Shown: piece after piece, positions 62,829 through 64,000 of the stretch
How the letters are laid out: the number at the start of each line of letters is the position of its first letter
Position numbering within the stretch: position 1 is the stretch's first letter
Assembly (NCBI GenBank): GCA_022009675.1
Contig: CP091718.1
Coordinates: forward strand, 682,001 to 746,000
Source: Oscillospiraceae bacterium
GTDB taxonomy: Bacteria; Bacillota; Clostridia; Oscillospirales; CAG-272
Direction: 5' to 3'
Length of the DNA: 64,000 nucleotides
Program-made: the position numbers and the translations under genes
The notes under the pieces: generated by a model
What the model was told of the DNA's origin: nothing
Database searches by the model: none
What the model saw: only the letters and a program-made list of their open reading frames with translations

Positions 62829-63338
62829 TCACCACGTAATCCCGTTCCGGCGCTTGAACCGGCGGATGATCGGGCGCTCGCACAGCCGCTTGAAGCGGAA
62901 GAACAGCGTGGTCTTATCCTTGATGGGCGGGACGATCAGCACGCGCAGTCCCAGCCGCTTGCCCGCCAGCGCGTCGGTCAGGAGCTGGTCGCCCAGCACC
63001 ACGGTGTCGGTGCGGTCGGTTTCCAGCTCCGCCATGGCGCGGCGGAGGTTCTTCCCGCCCGGCTTGCCGCTTTTCCAGTACCCGCGGACGCCGAGGGAGC
63101 GGCTGAAGGTCTCCACGCGCGCGCGGTCGTTGTTGGAGATCAGTGCCAGCCCGATGCCGGCGGCACGCAGCTCCGCCGCCCACGCGAGGGTGCGCGCATC
63201 CGGGAGAGCCTGCTCGTAGGGGGCAAGCGTATTGTCTATGTCCGCCAGCACCGCGCGGACGCCGAGACTCCGGAGGTACGCCGGTGTGATCTCGTCGTAG
63301 GTGCGGAACATGGCGTCGGGTGTCAGCCATTTGCTCAT
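62829..63338 (-). CDS. YqeG-family HAD phosphatase
   Basis: An intact 170-residue HAD subfamily IIIA protein. Motif I is VLADIDNTLAPYE (catalytic Asp pair), motif II is LALISNNDRARVE, motif III Lys in YWKSGKPGGKNLRRAM and motif IV VVLGDQLLTDALAGKRLG. The C-terminal RFKRLCERPIIRRFKRR tail is basic, as in YqeG. Bacillus YqeG relatives act on phosphatidylglycerophosphate or unknown phosphates. The start ATG at 63338 follows GGAAAGGATTTTTGC; the longer frame to 63419 overlaps the upstream gene. In many Bacillota yqeG precedes yqeH and aroE, which are not present here. Confidence 0.92.
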   Translation of the reverse strand: MSKWLTPDAMFRTYDEITPAYLRSLGVRAVLADIDNTLAPYEQALPDARTLAWAAELRAAGIGLALISNNDRARVETFSRSLGVRGYWKSGKPGGKNLRRAMAELETDRTDTVVLGDQLLTDALAGKRLGLRVLIVPPIKDKTTLFFRFKRLCERPIIRRFKRRNGITW

Positions 63339-63369
63339 GCAAAAATCCTTTCCGGACAGGGGAACGGCA

Positions 63370-64000
63370 TCAGTTCGCCGGTGCCTCCAGCCGCAGGAAC
63401 ACGCCGTCGCCGGGGGCAAGCGTCAGGGCCACGTCGCCGGAAGCTTCGCCCATATCGGCAAGCCCGGACGCGCCCCCAGAGCGTGTAGCCGCTGCCGCTG
63501 CCGCTGCCGCCGAAGTGCAGTGTCACGGTTCCTTCCTTCTTATAGTCCATGTTGACGACGTAGTATGCCTTCTCCCCGGCGGCATTCTCAAAGCAGCCGA
63601 TGACGAACCTGCCGCCCGTCGCCGCTTTGGCACCCGTCAGGTCGCCGAAGGAATCCATCAGGTAATTCCGGCAGCCGTTCTTCTCGAAGTCGCGGGCAAG
63701 ACCGGAGTACCCCGCCGTCATCATGCCGCGGCAGGTGTAGTCCAGATACACGCCCTTCATGGCAAGGACGCCCTCATTTACCGCCTTGATTTTGTCATAC
63801 AGGGCAGTCGTATTGCCCTTTGCGTCCAGCGCGGGCGTATAGCCCCAGTTCTCGTAGGTCTCGCAGACCGTGAAGTAGGCGATGCCCTTGGAGCCGGTCG
63901 CCAGATTAAGCTGGACGTTCAGCCGGAGCTGTTCCGCGGTCGGCTCCTTGCCGCCCTCCAGCCCGGAGGACTGGATGAAGGTGTACAGCGGGATGCCGGC
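63370..64000 (-). CDS. C-terminal part of a glycosidase-like protein (start outside window; one frameshift)
   Basis: The gene enters from the right edge. The visible 210 residues start in a barrel-like region (IPLYTFIQSSGLEGG, LNLATGSKGIAYFTVCETYE, GYTPALDAKGNTTALYDKIK) and end in a beta-sandwich (GRFVIGCFENAAGEKAYYVV, EGTVTLHFGG). A GSGSGSG linker-like turn precedes the break at 63474-63480; one base fewer gives LWGASGLADMGEASGDVALT and the end RLEAPAN with the stop at 63370-63372. This pattern is seen in GH42-like and GHL-type glycosidases, but the catalytic part is missing from the window, so the family is not fixed. It lies 31 bp upstream of yqeG in the same direction. Confidence 0.6.

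Overview
The window looks like a chromosomal segment of a GC-rich member of Bacillota, class Clostridia, probably an uncultured gut anaerobe of the Oscillospirales type. This is an inference from several things: lipoproteins with Gram-positive lipoboxes, strong GGAGG ribosome binding sites with consensus sigma-A promoters, the rpsO-pnp pair, a class III fructose-1,6-bisphosphatase, a glycyl radical enzyme with its activase, many glycan-acting enzymes, and an EF-G2-like GTPase. No rRNA, tRNA or CRISPR array was seen.

A dominating feature is that most genes over about 1 kb are broken by one or more single-base shifts, nearly all in homopolymers. Examples are five A instead of four in the Walker A codons of both comM and oppF. 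I treat these as probable long-read consensus errors and give reconstructed gene spans with the position of each shift. True pseudogenes cannot be excluded.

Layout. 1-4054 (+): the end of a GH42-like glycosidase and a GH38 alpha-mannosidase. 4055-5264: repeat island A, closed by a bidirectional terminator. 5265-11819 (-): a carbohydrate-binding lipoprotein, a VanY-like protein without its zinc histidines, pnp, rpsO and an aspartate aminotransferase. 12173-18165 (+): a GH127-like protein, a VOC protein, a polysaccharide deacetylase, and a glycyl radical enzyme with its activase. 18166-19296: a 223-bp tandem repeat and island B. 19297-26750 (+): fbp, a sialate-esterase-like protein, a PfkB kinase, comM and a CDF metal exporter. 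26777-27448 (-): a lipoprotein. Island C follows. 28807-32409 (+): alr and a DUF5722 protein. Island D follows. 33340-42780 (+): small lipoproteins, a ROK kinase, an AT-rich insert with a secreted metzincin, an endonuclease IV-like protein, an M24 peptidase, a membrane/TetR operon and TatD. 43009-45057 (+): an EF-G2-like GTPase.

45993-54499 (+) is the most striking locus: an Opp-type peptide ABC importer operon (SBP, OppB, OppC, OppD, OppF and a 64-residue membrane protein). Its OppC permease carries what reads as a complete seven-bladed RCC1-like beta-propeller in the first extracytoplasmic loop. Its OppF ATPase carries an insertion of about 180 residues, rich in predicted coiled coil, between the Walker A region and the Q-loop. 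I know of no description of such a remodelled Opp importer.

54523-56414 (-) is a group II intron with its maturase, inserted directly beside a terminator hairpin between two converging operons. 56507-58935 (-) is a polar amino acid ABC importer (ATPase, permease, SBP). 59203-64000 (-) carries rmuC, an ADP-ribosylglycohydrolase with a C-terminal domain, a YqeG-type HAD phosphatase and the end of another glycosidase-like gene.

The gene set suggests a saprophytic anaerobe that takes up peptides and amino acids, trims complex glycans, runs gluconeogenesis through Fbp, and carries a radical enzyme of unknown substrate.
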